Assembly: GCF_000730665.1 (NCBI RefSeq)
Contig: NZ_BBIV01000019.1
Location: 1-42,976 of the forward strand
Origin: Pseudomonas plecoglossicida NBRC 103162 = DSM 15088
Lineage (GTDB): Bacteria; Pseudomonadota; Gammaproteobacteria; Pseudomonadales; Pseudomonadaceae
DNA length: 42,976 nucleotides
Reading direction: 5' to 3'
Under the pieces are notes generated by a model, which ran no database searches, was not told where the DNA came from, and saw only the letters and a list, made by a program, of their open reading frames with translations. The position numbers and the translations under genes were made by a program. Shown in pieces: positions 7,643-21,720 of the stretch; the stretch's first letter is position 1, and the number at the start of each line of letters is the position of its first letter.

Positions 7643-10600
7643 ATGGCTTACTCATACACTGAGAAAAAACGTATCCGCAAGGACTTTAGCAAGTTGCCGG
7701 ACGTCATGGATGTGCCTTACCTCCTGGCCATCCAGCTGGATTCGTATCGCGAATTCCTGCAAGCGGGAGCATCCAAGGATCAGTTCCGCGACGTCGGCCT
7801 GCACGCGGCCTTCAAGTCGGTATTCCCGATCATCAGCTACTCCGGCAATGCTGCCCTGGAGTACGTAGGCTATCGCCTGGGCGAACCAGCCTTCGATGTG
7901 AAGGAATGTGTCCTGCGTGGCGTGACCTTCGCGGTCCCACTGCGGGTCAAGGTGCGCCTGATCATCTTCGACAAGGAATCGTCGAACAAAGCGATCAAGG
8001 ACATCAAAGAGCAAGAAGTCTACATGGGTGAAATCCCCCTGATGACTGAGAACGGTACCTTCGTTATCAACGGTACCGAGCGTGTAATCGTTTCCCAGCT
8101 GCACCGTTCGCCTGGTGTGTTCTTCGACCACGACCGTGGCAAGACTCACAGCTCGGGCAAGCTGCTGTACTCCGCGCGCATCATTCCGTACCGCGGTTCG
8201 TGGCTGGACTTCGAGTTCGATCCGAAGGACTGCGTGTTCGTGCGTATCGACCGTCGCCGCAAACTGCCGGCTTCGGTACTGCTGCGCGCGCTGGGCTACA
8301 GCACCGAAGAAGTACTGAACACCTTCTACACCACCAACGTGTTCCACATTTCCGGCGAAAAACTGAGCCTGGAACTGGTACCTCAGCGTCTGCGTGGTGA
8401 AGTTGCGGTCATGGACATCCATGACGGCAGCGGCAAGGTCATCGTCGAGCAAGGCCGCCGTATTACCGCGCGCCACGTCAACCAGCTCGAGAAGGCCGGT
8501 GTCAACCAGCTGGACGTTCCAATGGAATACGTCCTGGGTCGCACCACTGCCAAGGCCATCGTGCATCCGGCTACCGGCGAGATCCTGGCCGAGTGCAACA
8601 CCGAGCTGACCACCGAGCTGCTGATCAAGATCGCCAAGGCTCAGGTCGTTCGCATCGAGACCCTGTACACCAACGACATCGACTGCGGTCCGTTCATCTC
8701 GGATACCCTGAAGATCGACACCACCAGCAACCAACTGGAAGCGCTGGTCGAGATCTACCGCATGATGCGTCCAGGCGAGCCGCCAACCAAGGACGCCGCC
8801 GAGACCCTGTTCAACAACCTGTTCTTCAGCGCCGAGCGTTACGACCTGTCCGCCGTTGGCCGCATGAAGTTCAACCGTCGTATCGGTCGTACCGAGATCG
8901 AAGGTTCGGGCGTGCTGAGCAAGGAAGATATCGTCGAGGTCCTCAAGACTCTGGTCGACATCCGTAACGGCAAAGGCATCGTCGACGACATCGACCATCT
9001 GGGCAACCGTCGCGTACGTTGCGTCGGCGAGATGGCCGAGAACCAGTTCCGCGTTGGCCTGGTGCGTGTCGAGCGCGCGGTCAAAGAGCGCCTGTCGATG
9101 GCAGAAAGCGAAGGCCTGATGCCGCAAGACCTGATCAACGCCAAGCCGGTTGCGGCGGCGGTGAAAGAGTTCTTCGGCTCCAGCCAGCTCTCGCAGTTCA
9201 TGGACCAGAACAACCCGCTCTCCGAGATCACCCACAAGCGCCGCGTCTCCGCACTCGGCCCGGGCGGTCTGACCCGTGAGCGTGCAGGCTTCGAGGTTCG
9301 TGACGTACACCCGACCCACTACGGCCGCGTGTGCCCGATCGAGACCCCTGAAGGTCCGAACATCGGTCTGATCAACTCCCTGGCAGCCTATGCCCGCACC
9401 AACCAGTACGGCTTCCTGGAAAGCCCGTACCGCGTGGTGAAGGAAGGCGTGGTCAGCGACGACATCGTGTTCCTGTCGGCAATCGAAGAAGCCGATCACG
9501 TCATCGCCCAGGCTTCTGCCGCGATGAACGAGAAGAAGCAGCTGATCGATGAGCTGGTAGCGGTCCGTCACCTGAACGAATTCACCGTCAAGGCGCCGGA
9601 AGACGTCACCCTGATGGACGTTTCGCCGAAGCAGGTTGTTTCCGTTGCTGCCTCGCTGATCCCGTTCCTCGAGCACGACGACGCCAACCGTGCATTGATG
9701 GGTTCGAACATGCAGCGTCAGGCTGTACCGACCCTGCGCGCGGACAAGCCGCTGGTAGGTACCGGCATGGAGCGCAACGTTGCCCGTGACTCCGGTGTCT
9801 GCGTGGTTGCTCGCCGCGGTGGTGTGATCGACTCGGTCGACGCCAGCCGTATCGTTGTTCGTGTCAACGACGACGAAGTGGAAACCGGCGAAGCAGGTGT
9901 GGATATCTACAACCTGACCAAGTACACCCGTTCGAACCAGAACACCTGCATCAACCAGCGTCCGCTGGTGAGCAAAGGTGACAAGGTTCAGCGTAGCGAC
10001 ATCATGGCCGACGGCCCGTCCACCGACATGGGTGAGCTGGCACTGGGCCAGAACATGCGCATCGCGTTCATGGCGTGGAACGGCTTCAACTTCGAAGACT
10101 CCATCTGCCTGTCCGAGCGTGTGGTTCAGGAAGACCGCTTCACCACCATCCACATCCAGGAACTGACCTGTGTGGCGCGTGACACCAAGCTTGGCCCAGA
10201 GGAAATCACTGCGGACATCCCGAACGTGGGTGAAGCTGCACTGAACAAGCTGGACGAAGCCGGTATCGTCTACGTAGGTGCTGAAGTCGGCGCTGGCGAC
10301 ATTCTGGTCGGCAAGGTCACGCCAAAAGGCGAAACCCAGCTGACTCCGGAAGAAAAACTGCTGCGCGCAATCTTCGGTGAGAAGGCCAGCGACGTTAAGG
10401 ACACCTCCCTGCGCGTGCCAACCGGCACCAAGGGCACCGTCATCGACGTACAGGTCTTCACCCGTGATGGCGTCGAGCGCGACAGCCGCGCCCTGGCCAT
10501 CGAGAAGATGCAGCTGGACGAGATCCGCAAGGACCTCAACGAAGAGTTCCGCATCGTCGAAGGTGCAACCTTCGAGCGTCTGCGTGCTGCCCTGAACGGC

Positions 10601-11716
10601 CAGGTGGTCGACGGTGGCGCGGGCCTGAAGAAAGGCACCGTGATCACTGACGAAGTGCTGGACGGCCTGGAGCACGGCCAGTGGTTCAAACTGCGCATGG
10701 CCGAAGATGCACTGAACGAGCAGCTGGAAAAGGCTCAGCAGTACATCGTCGATCGTCGCCGTCTGCTGGACGACAAGTTCGAAGACAAGAAGCGCAAGCT
10801 GCAGCAGGGCGATGATCTGGCTCCGGGCGTACTGAAGATCGTCAAGGTCTACCTGGCAATCCGCCGTCGCATCCAGCCGGGTGACAAGATGGCCGGTCGT
10901 CACGGTAACAAGGGTGTCGTCTCGGTGATCATGCCGGTGGAAGACATGCCGCACGACGCCAACGGTACTCCGGTCGACGTCGTACTGAACCCGCTGGGCG
11001 TACCTTCGCGTATGAACGTCGGTCAGATTCTCGAAACCCACCTGGGCCTCGCGGCCAAGGGCCTGGGCGAGAAGATCGACCGCATGATCGAAGAACAGCG
11101 CAAAGCCGCTGAGCTGCGTGGCTTCCTCACCGAGATCTACAACGAGATCGGTGGTCGTCAGGAGAACCTGGAAGAGTTCACCGACGAAGAGATCCTCGCC
11201 CTGGCCAACAACCTGAAGAAAGGCGTGCCAATGGCAACTCCGGTCTTCGACGGTGCCAAGGAGCGTGAGATCAAGGCCATGCTGAAGCTGGCAGACCTGC
11301 CAGAAAGCGGCCAGATGGTGCTGTTCGACGGCCGTACCGGCAACAAGTTCGAGCGTCCTGTGACCGTTGGTTACATGTACATGCTCAAGCTGAACCACTT
11401 GGTGGACGACAAGATGCACGCGCGTTCCACTGGTTCCTACAGCCTGGTTACCCAGCAGCCGCTGGGTGGTAAGGCGCAGTTCGGTGGTCAGCGTTTCGGG
11501 GAGATGGAAGTGTGGGCGCTGGAAGCATACGGCGCGGCATACACCCTGCAAGAAATGCTCACAGTGAAGTCGGACGACGTGAACGGCCGTACCAAGATGT
11601 ACAAGAACATCGTGGATGGCGATCACCGTATGGAGCCGGGCATGCCCGAGTCCTTCAACGTGTTGATCAAAGAGATCCGTTCGCTCGGTATCGATATCGA
11701 TCTGGAAACCGAATAA
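7643..11716 (+). CDS. rpoB: DNA-directed RNA polymerase beta subunit
   Basis: Forms half of the RNA polymerase active-site cleft. 1357 residues, full length, starting [15 protein letters not shown]. The rifampicin region ([22 protein letters not shown], about 513-534) carries the sensitive-type residues Asp521, His531 and Ser536, equivalent to E. coli 516, 526 and 531. The flexible flap and C-terminal clamp parts ([20 protein letters not shown]) are intact. ATG at 7643. rpoC follows after 64 bases with no terminator. Confidence 0.99.
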   Translation: MAYSYTEKKRIRKDFSKLPDVMDVPYLLAIQLDSYREFLQAGASKDQFRDVGLHAAFKSVFPIISYSGNAALEYVGYRLGEPAFDVKECVLRGVTFAVPLRVKVRLIIFDKESSNKAIKDIKEQEVYMGEIPLMTENGTFVINGTERVIVSQLHRSPGVFFDHDRGKTHSSGKLLYSARIIPYRGSWLDFEFDPKDCVFVRIDRRRKLPASVLLRALGYSTEEVLNTFYTTNVFHISGEKLSLELVPQRLRGEVAVMDIHDGSGKVIVEQGRRITARHVNQLEKAGVNQLDVPMEYVLGRTTAKAIVHPATGEILAECNTELTTELLIKIAKAQVVRIETLYTNDIDCGPFISDTLKIDTTSNQLEALVEIYRMMRPGEPPTKDAAETLFNNLFFSAERYDLSAVGRMKFNRRIGRTEIEGSGVLSKEDIVEVLKTLVDIRNGKGIVDDIDHLGNRRVRCVGEMAENQFRVGLVRVERAVKERLSMAESEGLMPQDLINAKPVAAAVKEFFGSSQLSQFMDQNNPLSEITHKRRVSALGPGGLTRERAGFEVRDVHPTHYGRVCPIETPEGPNIGLINSLAAYARTNQYGFLESPYRVVKEGVVSDDIVFLSAIEEADHVIAQASAAMNEKKQLIDELVAVRHLNEFTVKAPEDVTLMDVSPKQVVSVAASLIPFLEHDDANRALMGSNMQRQAVPTLRADKPLVGTGMERNVARDSGVCVVARRGGVIDSVDASRIVVRVNDDEVETGEAGVDIYNLTKYTRSNQNTCINQRPLVSKGDKVQRSDIMADGPSTDMGELALGQNMRIAFMAWNGFNFEDSICLSERVVQEDRFTTIHIQELTCVARDTKLGPEEITADIPNVGEAALNKLDEAGIVYVGAEVGAGDILVGKVTPKGETQLTPEEKLLRAIFGEKASDVKDTSLRVPTGTKGTVIDVQVFTRDGVERDSRALAIEKMQLDEIRKDLNEEFRIVEGATFERLRAALNGQVVDGGAGLKKGTVITDEVLDGLEHGQWFKLRMAEDALNEQLEKAQQYIVDRRRLLDDKFEDKKRKLQQGDDLAPGVLKIVKVYLAIRRRIQPGDKMAGRHGNKGVVSVIMPVEDMPHDANGTPVDVVLNPLGVPSRMNVGQILETHLGLAAKGLGEKIDRMIEEQRKAAELRGFLTEIYNEIGGRQENLEEFTDEEILALANNLKKGVPMATPVFDGAKEREIKAMLKLADLPESGQMVLFDGRTGNKFERPVTVGYMYMLKLNHLVDDKMHARSTGSYSLVTQQPLGGKAQFGGQRFGEMEVWALEAYGAAYTLQEMLTVKSDDVNGRTKMYKNIVDGDHRMEPGMPESFNVLIKEIRSLGIDIDLETE

Positions 11717-11780
11717 CACGTGACGCGAAGGGGGGTGGGGCAGGTAATGCCCGCTCCCTGCTCCGCCAGGAGGAAAGGCC

Positions 11781-14700
11781 TTGAAAGACCTACTGAATTT
11801 GCTGAAAAACCAGGGTCAAGTCGAAGAGTTCGACGCCATCCGCATCGGTCTGGCGTCGCCTGAAATGATCCGTTCGTGGTCGTTCGGTGAAGTTAAGAAG
11901 CCGGAAACCATCAACTACCGTACGTTCAAGCCTGAGCGTGACGGCCTGTTCTGCGCCAAGATCTTTGGCCCAGTCAAGGACTACGAGTGCCTGTGCGGCA
12001 AGTACAAGCGCCTCAAACACCGCGGCGTGATCTGCGAGAAGTGCGGCGTTGAAGTTGCCCTGGCCAAGGTTCGTCGTGAGCGCATGGCGCACATCGAACT
12101 GGCCTCGCCGGTTGCCCACATCTGGTTCCTGAAGTCGCTGCCGTCCCGTATCGGCCTGCTGATGGACATGACCCTGCGTGATATCGAACGTGTGCTCTAC
12201 TTCGAGAGCTACGTCGTTATCGACCCGGGCATGACTACCCTCGAGAAGGGTCAGCTGCTGAACGACGAGCAGTACTTCGAAGCGCTGGAAGAGTTCGGTG
12301 ACGACTTCGATGCCCGCATGGGTGCCGAGGCTGTCCGCGAGCTGCTGCACGCTATCGACCTGGAGCACGAGATCGGCCGCCTGCGCGAAGAAATTCCGCA
12401 GACCAACTCGGAAACCAAGATCAAGAAGCTGTCCAAGCGCCTGAAGCTGATGGAAGCTTTCCAGGGTTCGGGCAACCTGCCTGAGTGGATGGTCCTGACC
12501 GTCCTGCCAGTTCTGCCGCCGGACCTGCGTCCGCTGGTACCGCTGGATGGCGGCCGCTTCGCGACCTCCGACCTGAACGACCTCTATCGTCGGGTGATCA
12601 ACCGTAACAACCGTCTGAAGCGCCTGCTCGATCTGTCGGCGCCGGACATCATCGTGCGTAACGAAAAGCGCATGCTGCAGGAAGCGGTCGACGCCCTGCT
12701 GGACAACGGCCGTCGCGGTCGCGCCATCACTGGCTCGAACAAGCGTCCGCTGAAGTCCCTGGCCGACATGATCAAAGGTAAGCAAGGTCGCTTCCGTCAG
12801 AACTTGCTCGGCAAGCGTGTTGACTACTCCGGCCGTTCGGTAATTACCGTAGGTCCGACCCTGCGTCTGCACCAGTGCGGTCTGCCGAAGAAGATGGCCC
12901 TCGAGCTGTTCAAGCCGTTCATTTTCGGCAAGCTGGAAATGCGTGGTCTGGCGACCACCATCAAGGCAGCCAAGAAGATGGTCGAGCGCGAACTGCCAGA
13001 GGTATGGGACGTTCTCGCCGAAGTGATTCGCGAACACCCCGTACTGCTCAACCGTGCGCCTACCCTGCACCGTCTGGGTATCCAGGCGTTCGAGCCTGTG
13101 CTGATCGAAGGCAAGGCCATCCAGCTGCACCCGCTGGTCTGTGCCGCGTACAACGCCGACTTCGACGGTGACCAGATGGCCGTTCATGTGCCGCTGACCC
13201 TGGAAGCCCAGCTCGAAGCGCGCGCACTGATGATGTCGACCAACAACATCCTGTCGCCAGCCAACGGTGAGCCAATCATCGTTCCGTCGCAGGACGTTGT
13301 ACTGGGTCTGTACTACATGACCCGTGAGGCCATCAACGCCAAGGGCGAAGGTCGCGTATTCGCCGACCTGCAGGAAGTCGACCGCGTATTCCGCGCCGGC
13401 GAAGCCGCCCTGCACGCGAAAATCAAGGTCCGTATCAACGAGACCGTGAAAGACCGTGATGGCAGCATCACCAAGAACACCCGTATCGTCGACACCACCG
13501 TCGGCCGTGCGCTGCTGTTCCAGGTTGTACCGGCAGGCCTGCCGTACGACGTGGTCAACCAGCCAATGAAGAAAAAGGCGATCTCCAAGCTGATCAACCA
13601 GTGCTACCGCGTGGTTGGTCTGAAAGAGACCGTCATCTTCGCTGACCAGTTGATGTACACCGGTTTCGCTTACTCCACCATTTCTGGCGTGTCCATTGGT
13701 GTGAACGACTTTGTCATCCCGGATGAGAAAGCGCGCATCATCAACAGCGCCACCGATGAAGTGAAGGAAATCGAAAGCCAGTACGCCTCCGGCCTGGTAA
13801 CCCAGGGCGAGAAGTACAACAAGGTCATCGACTTGTGGTCGAAGGCGAACGACGAAGTGTCCAAGGCGATGATGGCCAACCTCTCGAAAGAGAAAGTCAT
13901 CGACCGCGAGGGCAAGGAAGTCGATCAAGAGTCCTTCAACTCGATGTACATGATGGCTGACTCCGGTGCGCGGGGTTCCGCAGCCCAGATCCGTCAGCTG
14001 GCCGGTATGCGTGGCCTGATGGCCAAGCCGGACGGCTCGATCATCGAGACACCGATCACCGCGAACTTCCGTGAAGGTCTGAGCGTACTGCAGTACTTCA
14101 TCTCGACCCACGGTGCTCGTAAGGGTCTGGCGGATACCGCACTGAAGACTGCAAACTCCGGTTACCTGACCCGTCGTCTGGTAGACGTTGCCCAGGATCT
14201 GGTCGTGACCGAGATCGACTGTGGTACCGACCACGGTCTGGTCATGACTCCGCACATCGAAGGCGGCGACGTTGTAGAGCCGCTGGGTGAGCGTGTACTG
14301 GGTCGTGTCATTGCCCGTGACGTGTTCAAGCCAGGCACCGAGGACGTCATCGTTCCTGCCGGTACCCTGGTCGACGAGCAGTGGGTCGAGTTCATCGAGC
14401 TGAACAGCATCGACGAAGTAGTCGTGCGTTCGCCGATCAACTGCGAAACCCGCTATGGTATCTGCGCCAAGTGCTACGGTCGTGACCTGGCGCGTGGTCA
14501 CCAGGTGAACATCGGTGAAGCTGTTGGCGTTATCGCTGCACAGTCGATCGGTGAGCCGGGTACCCAGCTGACCATGCGTACGTTCCACATCGGTGGTGCT
14601 GCAAGCCGTACTTCGGCTGCCGACAGCGTCCAGGTGAAGAACGGCGGTATGGTGCGTCTGCACAACCTGAAGCAGGTCGAGCGTGCTGACGGCAACCTGG

Positions 14701-15980
14701 TTGCTTTGTCGCGTTCCGGCGAGCTGGCCATTGCCGACGAGTTCGGTCGTGAGCGCGAGCGCTACAAGCTGCCTTACGGTGCGGTGATTTCGGTCAAGGA
14801 AGGTGACAAGGTCGAAGCTGGCGCCATCGTCGCCAAGTGGGACCCGCACACCCACCCGATCGTTACCGAGCTGAAAGGTACCGTGACCTTCGTGGGCATG
14901 GAAGAAAACATCACCATCAAGCGCCAGACCGACGAACTGACCGGCCTGACCAACATCGAGGTGCTGGACGTCAAGGATCGCCCTGCCGCAGGCAAGGAAA
15001 TCCGTCCGGCCATCAAGATGGTCGACGCCAACGGCAAGGACCTGTACCTGCCAGGTACCGACGTACCGGCCCAGTACTTCCTGCCGGCGAACGCCTTGGT
15101 GGGTGTGGCTGACGGTGCTCAGATCGGCGTTGGTGACGTTATCGCGCGTATCCCGCAAGAAACGTCGAAGACCCGTGACATCACCGGTGGTCTGCCACGC
15201 GTTGCCGACCTGTTCGAAGCGCGCCGTCCGAAAGAAGCCTCGATTCTGGCTGAAGTCAGCGGCACCATCGCGTTCGGCAAGGAGACCAAGGGCAAGCGTC
15301 GTCTGGTCATTACCCCGACCGACGGTAGCGATCCGTACGAAGAGCTGATTCCGAAGTGGCGCCACCTGAACGTCTTCGAAGGCGAACAGGTAAACCGCGG
15401 CGAAGTTATCTCCGACGGCCCGAGCGATCCGCACGACATCCTGCGTCTGCTGGGTGTGAGCGCGCTGGCGAAGTACATCGTCAACGAGATCCAGGACGTT
15501 TACCGTCTGCAAGGCGTTAAGATCAACGACAAGCACATCGAGACCATCCTGCGTCAGATGCTGCGCAAGGTCGAGATCTCCGAGTCGGGCGATTCCAGCT
15601 TCATCAAGGGCGACCAGATGGAACTGACTCACGTCCTGGTCGAGAACGAGCGTCTCGCCGGCGAAGACAAGTTCATCTCGAAGTTCACCCGCGTGCTGCT
15701 GGGTATCACCAAGGCGTCGCTGTCGACCGAATCGTTCATCTCCGCGGCTTCCTTCCAGGAAACCACCCGCGTACTGACCGAAGCGGCGGTAACCGGCAAG
15801 CGCGATTACCTGCGCGGCCTGAAAGAGAACGTGGTCGTGGGTCGTCTGATCCCGGCGGGTACCGGTCTGGCCTACCACAGCGAGCGCAAGCGTCGCCGTG
15901 ATGCCGACAAACCGCTGCGTGTAAGCGCCAGTGAGGTGGAAGCCGCACTGACCGAAGCGCTGAATTCCAGCGGTAACTAA
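11781..15980 (+). CDS. rpoC: DNA-directed RNA polymerase beta' subunit
   Basis: Catalytic subunit. 1399 residues. TTG start at 11781 with AGGAGG at 11769-11774; no upstream ATG fits. The N-terminal zinc-binding cysteines lie in CLCGKYKR and ICEKCG (about 70-88). The active-site motif NADFDGDQ carries the magnesium-binding aspartates at 460, 462 and 464. The second zinc site ([16 protein letters not shown]) and the trigger loop segment follow. The unusual start codon may moderate beta' synthesis relative to beta; this is inference. Confidence 0.99.
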   Translation: MKDLLNLLKNQGQVEEFDAIRIGLASPEMIRSWSFGEVKKPETINYRTFKPERDGLFCAKIFGPVKDYECLCGKYKRLKHRGVICEKCGVEVALAKVRRERMAHIELASPVAHIWFLKSLPSRIGLLMDMTLRDIERVLYFESYVVIDPGMTTLEKGQLLNDEQYFEALEEFGDDFDARMGAEAVRELLHAIDLEHEIGRLREEIPQTNSETKIKKLSKRLKLMEAFQGSGNLPEWMVLTVLPVLPPDLRPLVPLDGGRFATSDLNDLYRRVINRNNRLKRLLDLSAPDIIVRNEKRMLQEAVDALLDNGRRGRAITGSNKRPLKSLADMIKGKQGRFRQNLLGKRVDYSGRSVITVGPTLRLHQCGLPKKMALELFKPFIFGKLEMRGLATTIKAAKKMVERELPEVWDVLAEVIREHPVLLNRAPTLHRLGIQAFEPVLIEGKAIQLHPLVCAAYNADFDGDQMAVHVPLTLEAQLEARALMMSTNNILSPANGEPIIVPSQDVVLGLYYMTREAINAKGEGRVFADLQEVDRVFRAGEAALHAKIKVRINETVKDRDGSITKNTRIVDTTVGRALLFQVVPAGLPYDVVNQPMKKKAISKLINQCYRVVGLKETVIFADQLMYTGFAYSTISGVSIGVNDFVIPDEKARIINSATDEVKEIESQYASGLVTQGEKYNKVIDLWSKANDEVSKAMMANLSKEKVIDREGKEVDQESFNSMYMMADSGARGSAAQIRQLAGMRGLMAKPDGSIIETPITANFREGLSVLQYFISTHGARKGLADTALKTANSGYLTRRLVDVAQDLVVTEIDCGTDHGLVMTPHIEGGDVVEPLGERVLGRVIARDVFKPGTEDVIVPAGTLVDEQWVEFIELNSIDEVVVRSPINCETRYGICAKCYGRDLARGHQVNIGEAVGVIAAQSIGEPGTQLTMRTFHIGGAASRTSAADSVQVKNGGMVRLHNLKQVERADGNLVALSRSGELAIADEFGRERERYKLPYGAVISVKEGDKVEAGAIVAKWDPHTHPIVTELKGTVTFVGMEENITIKRQTDELTGLTNIEVLDVKDRPAAGKEIRPAIKMVDANGKDLYLPGTDVPAQYFLPANALVGVADGAQIGVGDVIARIPQETSKTRDITGGLPRVADLFEARRPKEASILAEVSGTIAFGKETKGKRRLVITPTDGSDPYEELIPKWRHLNVFEGEQVNRGEVISDGPSDPHDILRLLGVSALAKYIVNEIQDVYRLQGVKINDKHIETILRQMLRKVEISESGDSSFIKGDQMELTHVLVENERLAGEDKFISKFTRVLLGITKASLSTESFISAASFQETTRVLTEAAVTGKRDYLRGLKENVVVGRLIPAGTGLAYHSERKRRRDADKPLRVSASEVEAALTEALNSSGN

Positions 15981-15991
15981 GTACAGGGCAG

Positions 15992-16064
15992 GGCCCCGGC
16001 AAGCCCCGAACGGCCATCGGTGACATGAATTGTTGCCGATGACCGGGCGGGGAGGGCCGGGGCC
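15992..16064 (+). other. Long imperfect hairpin downstream of rpoC
   Basis: GGCCCCGGC 15992-16000 pairs with GCCGGGGCC 16056-16064, with inner pairing CCCCG 16004-16008/CGGGG 16048-16052 and CATCGG 16015-16020/CCGATG 16036-16041. There is no T-tract, so it is more likely a 3'-end stabiliser or processing structure for rpoBC mRNA than an intrinsic terminator. Confidence 0.5.
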
Positions 16065-16069
16065 TCGTC

Positions 16070-16098
16070 TTGACTGGGTGCAAGATCCTCCGTAGACT
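16070..16098 (+). promoter_or_regulatory. Candidate sigma70 promoter of the str operon
   Basis: TTGACT at 16070-16075, 17-base spacer, TAGACT at 16093-16098. The predicted start near 16105 is just before the hairpin-T-tract at 16114-16141. Confidence 0.55.
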
Positions 16099-16113
16099 TT
16101 TGTACCCTTAAAT

Positions 16114-16141
16114 TTGGTGAGGCTCCGTCTCGCCAATTTTT
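16114..16141 (+). terminator. Intrinsic terminator or attenuator upstream of rpsL
   Basis: TTGGTGAG 16114-16121 with CTCGCCAA 16129-16136 (one G-U), seven-base loop, then TTTTT at 16137-16141. It either ends rpoBC transcripts or attenuates the str promoter. A weaker promoter-like pair TTGCAA 16149-16154 / GACAAT 16171-16176 and a direct repeat GCAAGACAAT (16151-16160, 16167-16176) follow before rpsL. Confidence 0.65.
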
Positions 16142-16191
16142 GGCTTTCTTGCAAGACAATAGAGTCGCAAGACAATCAGTGGAGCTAGTAG

Positions 16192-16563
16192 ATGGCAACT
16201 ATCAACCAGCTGGTACGTCAGCCGCGTAAGCGTTCGGTCGAGAAGTCCGACGTTCCTGCGCTGCAGAACTGCCCGCAACGTCGTGGCGTGTGCACCCGCG
16301 TGTACACCACCACGCCGAAAAAACCTAACTCGGCACTGCGTAAAGTATGCCGTGTGCGTCTGACCAACGGTTTCGAGGTTTCCTCGTACATCGGCGGTGA
16401 AGGCCACAACCTGCAAGAGCACAGCGTCGTCCTGATCCGTGGCGGCCGTGTAAAAGACTTGCCAGGTGTTCGTTACCACACCGTTCGCGGCTCTCTGGAT
16501 ACTTCGGGCGTTAAAGGCCGTAACCAGGGTCGTTCGAAGTACGGTACCAAGCGTCCGAAGTAA
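16192..16563 (+). CDS. rpsL: 30S ribosomal protein S12
   Basis: Decoding-centre protein. 123 residues. The [11 protein letters not shown] loop has Lys43 and the [10 protein letters not shown] loop has Lys88, both wild-type residues, so no ribosomal streptomycin resistance is expected. Asp89 corresponds to the residue methylthiolated by RimO in E. coli. First gene of the str operon; GGAG Shine-Dalgarno lies a few bases before ATG 16192. Confidence 0.98.
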   Translation: MATINQLVRQPRKRSVEKSDVPALQNCPQRRGVCTRVYTTTPKKPNSALRKVCRVRLTNGFEVSSYIGGEGHNLQEHSVVLIRGGRVKDLPGVRYHTVRGSLDTSGVKGRNQGRSKYGTKRPK

Positions 16564-16669
16564 TCGGCCGTTTGCAGACATCCATTTTTTTGAGTCGATA
16601 AGAGTAAGGTCGGGCAGGGGTCGAAGACCCACGTCCCGGGCTAACCTGAAGACCGTTTGAGGGCTTATC
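16564..16669 (+). promoter_or_regulatory. rpsL-rpsG intercistronic region, candidate S7 site
   Basis: 106 non-coding bases with GGGTC 16618-16622 pairing GACCC 16626-16630 inside a larger GC-rich fold ending near 16647. In E. coli S7 binds this intercistronic region to repress the str operon. Assignment here is by position only. Confidence 0.4.
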
Positions 16670-17140
16670 ATGCCAAGACGTCGTGTAGCAGCAAAACGTG
16701 AGATTCTGGACGATCCTAAATACGGATCCCAAATCCTCGCCAAGTTCATGAACCACGTGATGGAAAGCGGCAAGAAGGCCGTAGCCGAGCGCATCGTTTA
16801 CGGTGCCCTGGATACCGTCAAAGCACGCAAGAACAGCGACCCCCTGGAAATCTTCGAGAAAGCTCTCGACGCCATCGCTCCGCTGGTCGAAGTAAAGTCC
16901 CGTCGTGTCGGCGGTGCCACTTACCAGGTTCCGGTTGAAGTTCGTCCATCCCGTCGTAACGCTCTGGCAATGCGCTGGCTCGTAGACTACGCCCGCAAGC
17001 GCGGCGAGAAGTCGATGGCTCTGCGCCTGGCCGGCGAACTGCTGGATGCTGCCGAAGGCAAAGGTGCTGCAGTCAAGAAGCGTGAAGACGTGCACCGTAT
17101 GGCCGAAGCCAACAAAGCGTTCTCGCACTACCGCTTCTAA
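16670..17140 (+). CDS. rpsG: 30S ribosomal protein S7
   Basis: Primary binder of the 3' domain of 16S rRNA and nucleator of the 30S head; lines the E site. 156 residues, full length, with [20 protein letters not shown] start (here ILDDPKYGS) and the conserved [15 protein letters not shown] beta-ribbon near 76-90. It is the usual feedback regulator of this operon. fusA follows after 30 bases. Confidence 0.97.
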   Translation: MPRRRVAAKREILDDPKYGSQILAKFMNHVMESGKKAVAERIVYGALDTVKARKNSDPLEIFEKALDAIAPLVEVKSRRVGGATYQVPVEVRPSRRNALAMRWLVDYARKRGEKSMALRLAGELLDAAEGKGAAVKKREDVHRMAEANKAFSHYRF

Positions 17141-17170
17141 TTCAAGCATCAATCATTTTGCGAGGGCTTT

Positions 17171-19318
<2,148 letters not shown>

Positions 19319-19345
19319 TCCCCTTTAGGCAAGAGGTTCACTGTC

Positions 19346-20539
19346 GTGGCTAAAGAAAAATTTGATCGTTCCCTTCCCCACGTTAACGTCGGCACCATCG
19401 GCCACGTTGACCACGGTAAGACCACTCTGACCGCAGCTCTGACTCGCGTCTGCTCCGAAGTTTTCGGTTCGGCAGTCGTTGAGTTCGACAAGATCGACTC
19501 GGCTCCGGAAGAAAAAGCGCGCGGTATCACCATCAACACCGCTCACGTCGAGTACAACTCGAACATTCGTCACTACGCTCACGTTGACTGCCCAGGTCAC
19601 GCTGACTACGTGAAGAACATGATCACCGGTGCTGCCCAGATGGACGGCGCGATCCTGGTTTGCTCGGCCGCCGATGGTCCGATGCCACAAACCCGTGAGC
19701 ACATCCTGCTGTCCCGTCAGGTTGGCGTTCCGTACATCGTGGTCTTCCTGAACAAGGCTGACCTGGTAGACGACGCTGAGCTGCTGGAACTGGTCGAGAT
19801 GGAAGTTCGCGACCTGCTGTCCACCTACGACTTCCCAGGCGACGACACCCCGATCATCATCGGTTCGGCTCGTATGGCCCTGGAAGGCAAAGACGACAAC
19901 GAAATGGGCACTACCGCTGTCAAGAAGCTGGTAGAAACTCTGGATGCCTACATCCCTGAGCCAGTTCGTGCCATCGACCAGCCGTTCCTGATGCCGATCG
20001 AAGACGTATTCTCGATCTCGGGTCGTGGTACCGTTGTTACCGGCCGTATCGAGCGTGGTATCGTCCGCGTTCAGGATCCGCTGGAAATCGTTGGTCTGCG
20101 TGACACCACCACCACCACCTGCACCGGCGTTGAGATGTTCCGCAAGCTGCTGGACGAAGGTCGTGCTGGCGAGAACTGCGGCGTCCTGCTGCGTGGTACC
20201 AAGCGTGACGACGTTGAGCGTGGCCAGGTTCTGGTCAAGCCAGGTTCGGTCAAGCCGCACACCAAGTTCACCGCAGAAGTCTACGTCCTGTCGAAGGAAG
20301 AAGGCGGTCGTCACACTCCGTTCTTCAAAGGCTACCGTCCTCAGTTCTACTTCCGTACCACTGACGTGACCGGTAACTGCGAACTGCCGGAAGGCGTTGA
20401 AATGGTAATGCCAGGTGACAACATTCAGATGACTGTTACCCTGATCAAGACCATCGCAATGGAAGACGGTCTGCGCTTCGCTATCCGTGAAGGCGGTCGT
20501 ACCGTCGGCGCCGGCGTCGTAGCCAAAATCATCGAGTAA
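19346..20539 (+). CDS. tufA: Elongation factor Tu, copy A
   Basis: Second EF-Tu gene, last of the str operon. 397 residues, the same as tufB except Thr160 for Ala160. GTG start at 19346 with AAGAGG at 19331-19336, whereas tufB starts with ATG. The DNA is nearly identical to tufB from about codon 26 to codon 391, with synonymous differences packed at both ends. A strong terminator follows at 20555. Confidence 0.98.
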
Positions 20540-20554
20540 TCACTCGACCGATTG

Positions 20555-20585
20555 AAAAAACCCCCGCTCAGCGGGGGTTTTTTTT
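20555..20585 (+). terminator. Strong intrinsic terminator after tufA
   Basis: CCCCCGC 20561-20567 with GCGGGGG 20571-20577, TCA loop, extended by A6/T6 pairs and ending in eight T. It ends the str operon only seven bases before the -35 box of the S10 promoter. Confidence 0.95.
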
Positions 20586-20591
20586 ATTGGG

Positions 20592-20620
20592 TTGACACTA
20601 AATTGGGGCGTCTATAGAAT
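20592..20620 (+). promoter_or_regulatory. Sigma70 promoter of the S10 operon
   Basis: Consensus TTGACA 20592-20597, 17-base spacer, TAGAAT 20615-20620. It gives a leader of roughly 55 bases before rpsJ, too short for the enterobacterial L4-responsive S10 leader. L4 control is reported to be absent in P. aeruginosa. Confidence 0.88.
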
Positions 20621-20680
20621 CACGCCTCCTTTTAGCGGGCGTAGTGCGTCCGTTGGGAACAGCCTGGAGTCTGAAATCCA

Positions 20681-20992
20681 ATGCAAAATCAGCAAATCCG
20701 TATCAGGTTGAAGGCTTTCGACCATCGCCTGATCGACCAATCCACCCAGGAAATCGTGGAAACCGCGAAACGTACTGGTGCACAAGTGCGTGGTCCAATT
20801 CCACTGCCTACCCGCAAAGAGCGTTTCACCGTTCTGGTCTCCCCGCACGTCAACAAAGACGCGCGTGACCAGTACGAGATTCGCACTCATAAGCGTGTTC
20901 TGGACATCGTCCAGCCAACGGATAAAACCGTTGACGCGCTGATGAAGCTTGATCTGGCGGCAGGTGTGGAAGTACAGATCAGCCTCGGCTAA
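20681..20992 (+). CDS. rpsJ: 30S ribosomal protein S10
   Basis: 30S head protein that also acts as NusE in transcription antitermination and as the NusG contact coupling ribosome to polymerase. 103 residues, full length, with the [16 protein letters not shown] start and the conserved loop [25 protein letters not shown]. First gene of the S10 operon. An 80-base gap with no terminator separates it from rplC. Confidence 0.98.
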
Positions 20993-21072
20993 GACTTCGG
21001 TCTAGTCGTGTAACGCTCTGAAATGGGCGGCCATAGCGGGTGAAAGCCCCGTACACTCATGAGGTTTACAAC

Positions 21073-21708
21073 ATGACTATTGGTGTAATCGGTCGCAAAT
21101 GCGGTATGACCCGCATTTTCACCGAAGAAGGTGTCTCCATTCCGGTCACGGTCATCGAGATCGAGCCGAATCGCGTCACCCAGTTCAAAACTGAAGAAAC
21201 CGATGGCTACCGCGCAGTGCAAGTCACTGTCGGCGAGCGTCGTGCTTCGCGTGTGACTGCCGCTCAGGCAGGCCACTTCGCCAAGGCTAACGTTGCCGCT
21301 GGTCGCGGTGTTTGGGAGTTCCGTCTTGAAGAAGGCGATTTCCAGGCTGGCGATCTGATCAAAGCTGAACTCTTCACTGCAGGCCAGCTGGTAGACGTTA
21401 CTGGTCAGTCCAAAGGTAAAGGCTTCGCCGGTACCATCAAGCGCTGGAACTTCCGTGGCCAGGACAACACCCACGGTAACTCCGTGTCGCACCGTGTCCC
21501 AGGTTCCATCGGCCAGTGCCAGACTCCTGGTCGTGTGTTCAAGGGCAAGAAAATGTCCGGTCACATGGGCGCCGAGCGCGTGACTGTTCAGTCCCTGGAA
21601 GTAGTTCGCGTAGACGCTGAACGCAACCTGCTGCTCGTCAAGGGTGCCGTTCCTGGCGCTACTGGCGGCGACGTGGTTGTACGTCCAGCTGTCAAGGCTC
21701 GCGGTTAA
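21073..21708 (+). CDS. rplC: 50S ribosomal protein L3
   Basis: Early 50S assembly protein reaching the peptidyl-transferase centre. 211 residues from [16 protein letters not shown]. The long loop [22 protein letters not shown] approaches the catalytic centre. The start at 21073 has TGAGG at 21060-21064; an upstream in-frame ATG at 21040 lacks both a ribosome site and family support. Confidence 0.97.
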   Translation: MTIGVIGRKCGMTRIFTEEGVSIPVTVIEIEPNRVTQFKTEETDGYRAVQVTVGERRASRVTAAQAGHFAKANVAAGRGVWEFRLEEGDFQAGDLIKAELFTAGQLVDVTGQSKGKGFAGTIKRWNFRGQDNTHGNSVSHRVPGSIGQCQTPGRVFKGKKMSGHMGAERVTVQSLEVVRVDAERNLLLVKGAVPGATGGDVVVRPAVKARG

Positions 21709-21720
21709 GGGGAAGCTGAC

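Noticed and set aside
7652..16175. Very long open frames on the minus strand opposite rpoB (1355 codons) and rpoC (1461 codons)
   Set aside because: They are antisense shadows produced by the codon bias of highly expressed genes; no domains, ribosome sites or promoters.
16192..16563. Antibiotic-resistance alleles in rpsL and rpoB
   Set aside because: S12 Lys43 and Lys88 and RpoB Asp521, His531 and Ser536 are the wild-type residues.
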